15,844 nucleotides of DNA. It comes from Candidatus Thorarchaeota archaeon (GTDB lineage Archaea; Asgardarchaeota; Thorarchaeia; Thorarchaeales; Thorarchaeaceae). Positions 15,060 through 15,844 of the stretch are shown here, one piece after another. The position numbers were made by a program, and so were the translations under genes. The stretch is taken from the NCBI GenBank assembly GCA_016840825.1, contig JAEORN010000152.1, forward strand, positions 1-15,844. Reading direction: 5' to 3'. The notes beneath the pieces are model-generated. The model had not been told where the DNA came from, ran no database searches, and was given only the letters and a program-made list of their open reading frames with translations. Position 1 is the first letter of the stretch. The number at the start of each line of letters is the position of its first letter.

Positions 15060-15656
15060 CTATCCATCCATGAGGTATCCTCTTTTGACAGATTCATCTA
15101 TGAGCCATGAAGCGAATTTCCACAATGAAGCTGAGCTATTCTCGATGTGCTTGTTCCGTTCAATCACTTGCGAACGAGTGACTCCATGCGTCCTCCATGA
15201 TTCACCTTCTGTATTGAAATTCAGTAATAAGGGTTGAAGACGGTCCATTGCTGCGGCAAATCGTGCTTCGGGAGTTTGCGTTTCCTCAAACTCATCCCAA
15301 GTGATTCTAAAATCCAGAGCTTGATCAGTGGGTAAGAAAGAGAATATTCTATCAGCAGCGGCGAGCTCTCGTTCTTTCTTATCCTTACCAGCCTCATAAT
15401 CGTAACAGAAAGTATCTCCTGCATATATTTCAATTAAATCATGGATGAGGACCATTTTAATGATCTTTATCATATTGAGATCTGTATCATTGCAGTACTC
15501 AGATAGAAGAAGAGTCATCAATGCCAGATGCCATGAGTGCTCAGCATCGTTCTCATGAGTACGATCAACAGTGACCAAGGTTTGTCTTAGTATCCTCTTC
15601 AGTTTGTCAACTTCAATAATAAAATCAAGCTGATTTCTTAGCCTCTCTGATATCAT
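15060..15656 (-). CDS. HD-domain phosphohydrolase, YfbR/HDDC2-like 5'-deoxynucleotidase
   Basis: A 198-residue cytosolic protein of the HD superfamily. Metal and catalytic residues sit where YfbR/HDDC2 proteins have them: H40 in RTHENDAEHSWH, the H72-D73 pair in LIHDLIEIYAGDT, E76 just after, and D138 in FAAAMDRLQPLL. The length, and a start that runs straight into the helix before the first His, fit the short nucleotidases that hydrolyse 5'-deoxynucleoside monophosphates and help set dNTP pools. Exact substrate is not readable. The ATG at 15656 has only a weak GAG upstream; a TATA-like GATAGATATAC about 23 nt upstream suggests a nearly leaderless mRNA. It is followed 68 nt later by the longest tldD frame. 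Confidence 0.88.
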   Translation of the reverse strand: MISERLRNQLDFIIEVDKLKRILRQTLVTVDRTHENDAEHSWHLALMTLLLSEYCNDTDLNMIKIIKMVLIHDLIEIYAGDTFCYDYEAGKDKKERELAAADRIFSFLPTDQALDFRITWDEFEETQTPEARFAAAMDRLQPLLLNFNTEGESWRTHGVTRSQVIERNKHIENSSASLWKFASWLIDESVKRGYLMDG

Positions 15657-15674
15657 TGTTCTCAGCTGCGTCCC

Positions 15675-15685
15675 GTATATCTATC
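15675..15685 (-). promoter_or_regulatory. TATA-like element for the HD-domain gene
   Basis: Read on minus, GATAGATATAC is centred about 23 nt from the ATG at 15656, consistent with a leaderless or near-leaderless transcript. Confidence 0.35.
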
Positions 15686-15731
15686 ATTTCAGTCCTTCGG
15701 CTGAAGGAAAAAAAGTAGTTGCGCGGTAGGT

Positions 15732-15814
15732 GGCGGGTTCGTGGGAAATCGTGGTAGGAGGGGGGAGTTTCGTAATTGAGGGCATGTAACGAAAAACTAG
15801 CCCACGCACCCGCC
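15732..15814. ncRNA. Candidate structured element: 14-bp inverted repeat closing a GC-rich loop with an inner stem
   Basis: GGCGGGTTCGTGGG (15732-15745) and CCCACGCACCCGCC (15801-15814) pair at 13 of 14 positions. Inside the 55-nt loop, AGTTTCGT (15766-15773) pairs with ACGAAA..CT (15789-15798) with a 2-nt bulge. Read on minus, a TATAAATG (15825-15818) precedes the element and seven T (15714-15708) follow it, but normal TATA spacing would start the RNA near 15795 and leave out the outer arm. Read on plus, no terminator is visible before the window ends. No known RNA family was recognised. Confidence 0.35.
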
Positions 15815-15844
15815 TTGCATTTATACCCATGTTTGCAGGTAGGA

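Larger units (their letters stand above)
15657..15844. other. GC-rich non-coding end of the window
   Basis: No credible ORF. It holds, left to right, the HD-gene promoter candidate, a CCTTC-GGCT-GAAGG hairpin (15694-15707) abutting seven A (15708-15714), a G-rich block (15725-15766) and the inverted repeat. GGTAGG recurs three times (15726, 15753, 15838). Confidence 0.6.

Noticed and set aside
15640..15695. C/D box RNA (CTGA and ATGATAG words on minus)
   Set aside because: The C box is imperfect, there is no paired C'/D' set, and the words overlap the promoter and start of the HD gene.
15732..15814. tRNA gene on minus (GGCGGGT/ACCCGCC would make a 7-bp acceptor stem)
   Set aside because: No T-loop consensus precedes the 3' arm, no anticodon arm can be drawn, and pairing continues past seven base pairs.

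Overview
The window is archaeal. It carries an isoprenyl diphosphate synthase of the archaeal lipid pathway, the PUA-domain end of a probable archaeosine-tRNA enzyme, TATA/BRE-like promoters with short or absent leaders, Shine-Dalgarno sites, and surface proteins anchored by hydrophobic helices with Thr/Pro stalks instead of lipoprotein or sortase signals. The style (moderate GC, Thr-rich linkers, C-terminal helix plus KKK/KKR anchors, the gene mix) recalls Asgard archaea of the Thorarchaeota type. That lineage call is an impression from memory and was not tested.

Layout. (1) 1-243: 3' end of a PUA-domain gene on +, overlapping the convergent ABC ATPase gene by 20 bp. (2) 224-5101, minus: a three-gene ABC importer operon, transcribed as membrane-anchored binding protein, fused double permease, then ATPase. 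(3) 5102-5328: divergent promoter region. (4) 5329-9247, plus: two surface proteins, each with signal peptide, large ectodomain, C-terminal membrane anchor and its own hairpin/T-run terminator. The first is two near-identical 279-residue units. The second is a zinc phospholipase C/S1-P1-like domain with all expected metal ligands, followed by a diverged copy of the same unit, an Ig-like domain and a Thr/Pro stalk. (5) 9413-10021, plus: unrecognised 203-205-residue cytosolic protein. (6) 10033-15656, minus: isoprenyl diphosphate synthase, PhzF-family protein, TldE/TldD metalloprotease pair, HD-domain 5'-nucleotidase-like protein. (7) 15657-15844: GC-rich non-coding stretch with a long inverted repeat and A/T signals, a candidate structured RNA or regulatory element.

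How the genes fit together: the ABC operon is a self-contained importer whose substrate cannot be read from sequence. The two surface proteins look like a functional pair because they are adjacent, co-oriented, similarly anchored and share a GATase1-like (DUF4350/GldG/IFT52-type) domain. They are the best candidate for something undescribed here: a tethered cell-surface zinc hydrolase with a partner built only of the accessory domain. The minus-strand genes 10033-15656 look like housekeeping functions (lipid precursor synthesis, peptide processing, nucleotide turnover) packed closely, with TldE starting 1 nt after the TldD stop.

No rRNA, tRNA, CRISPR array, insertion sequence or transposase was seen.
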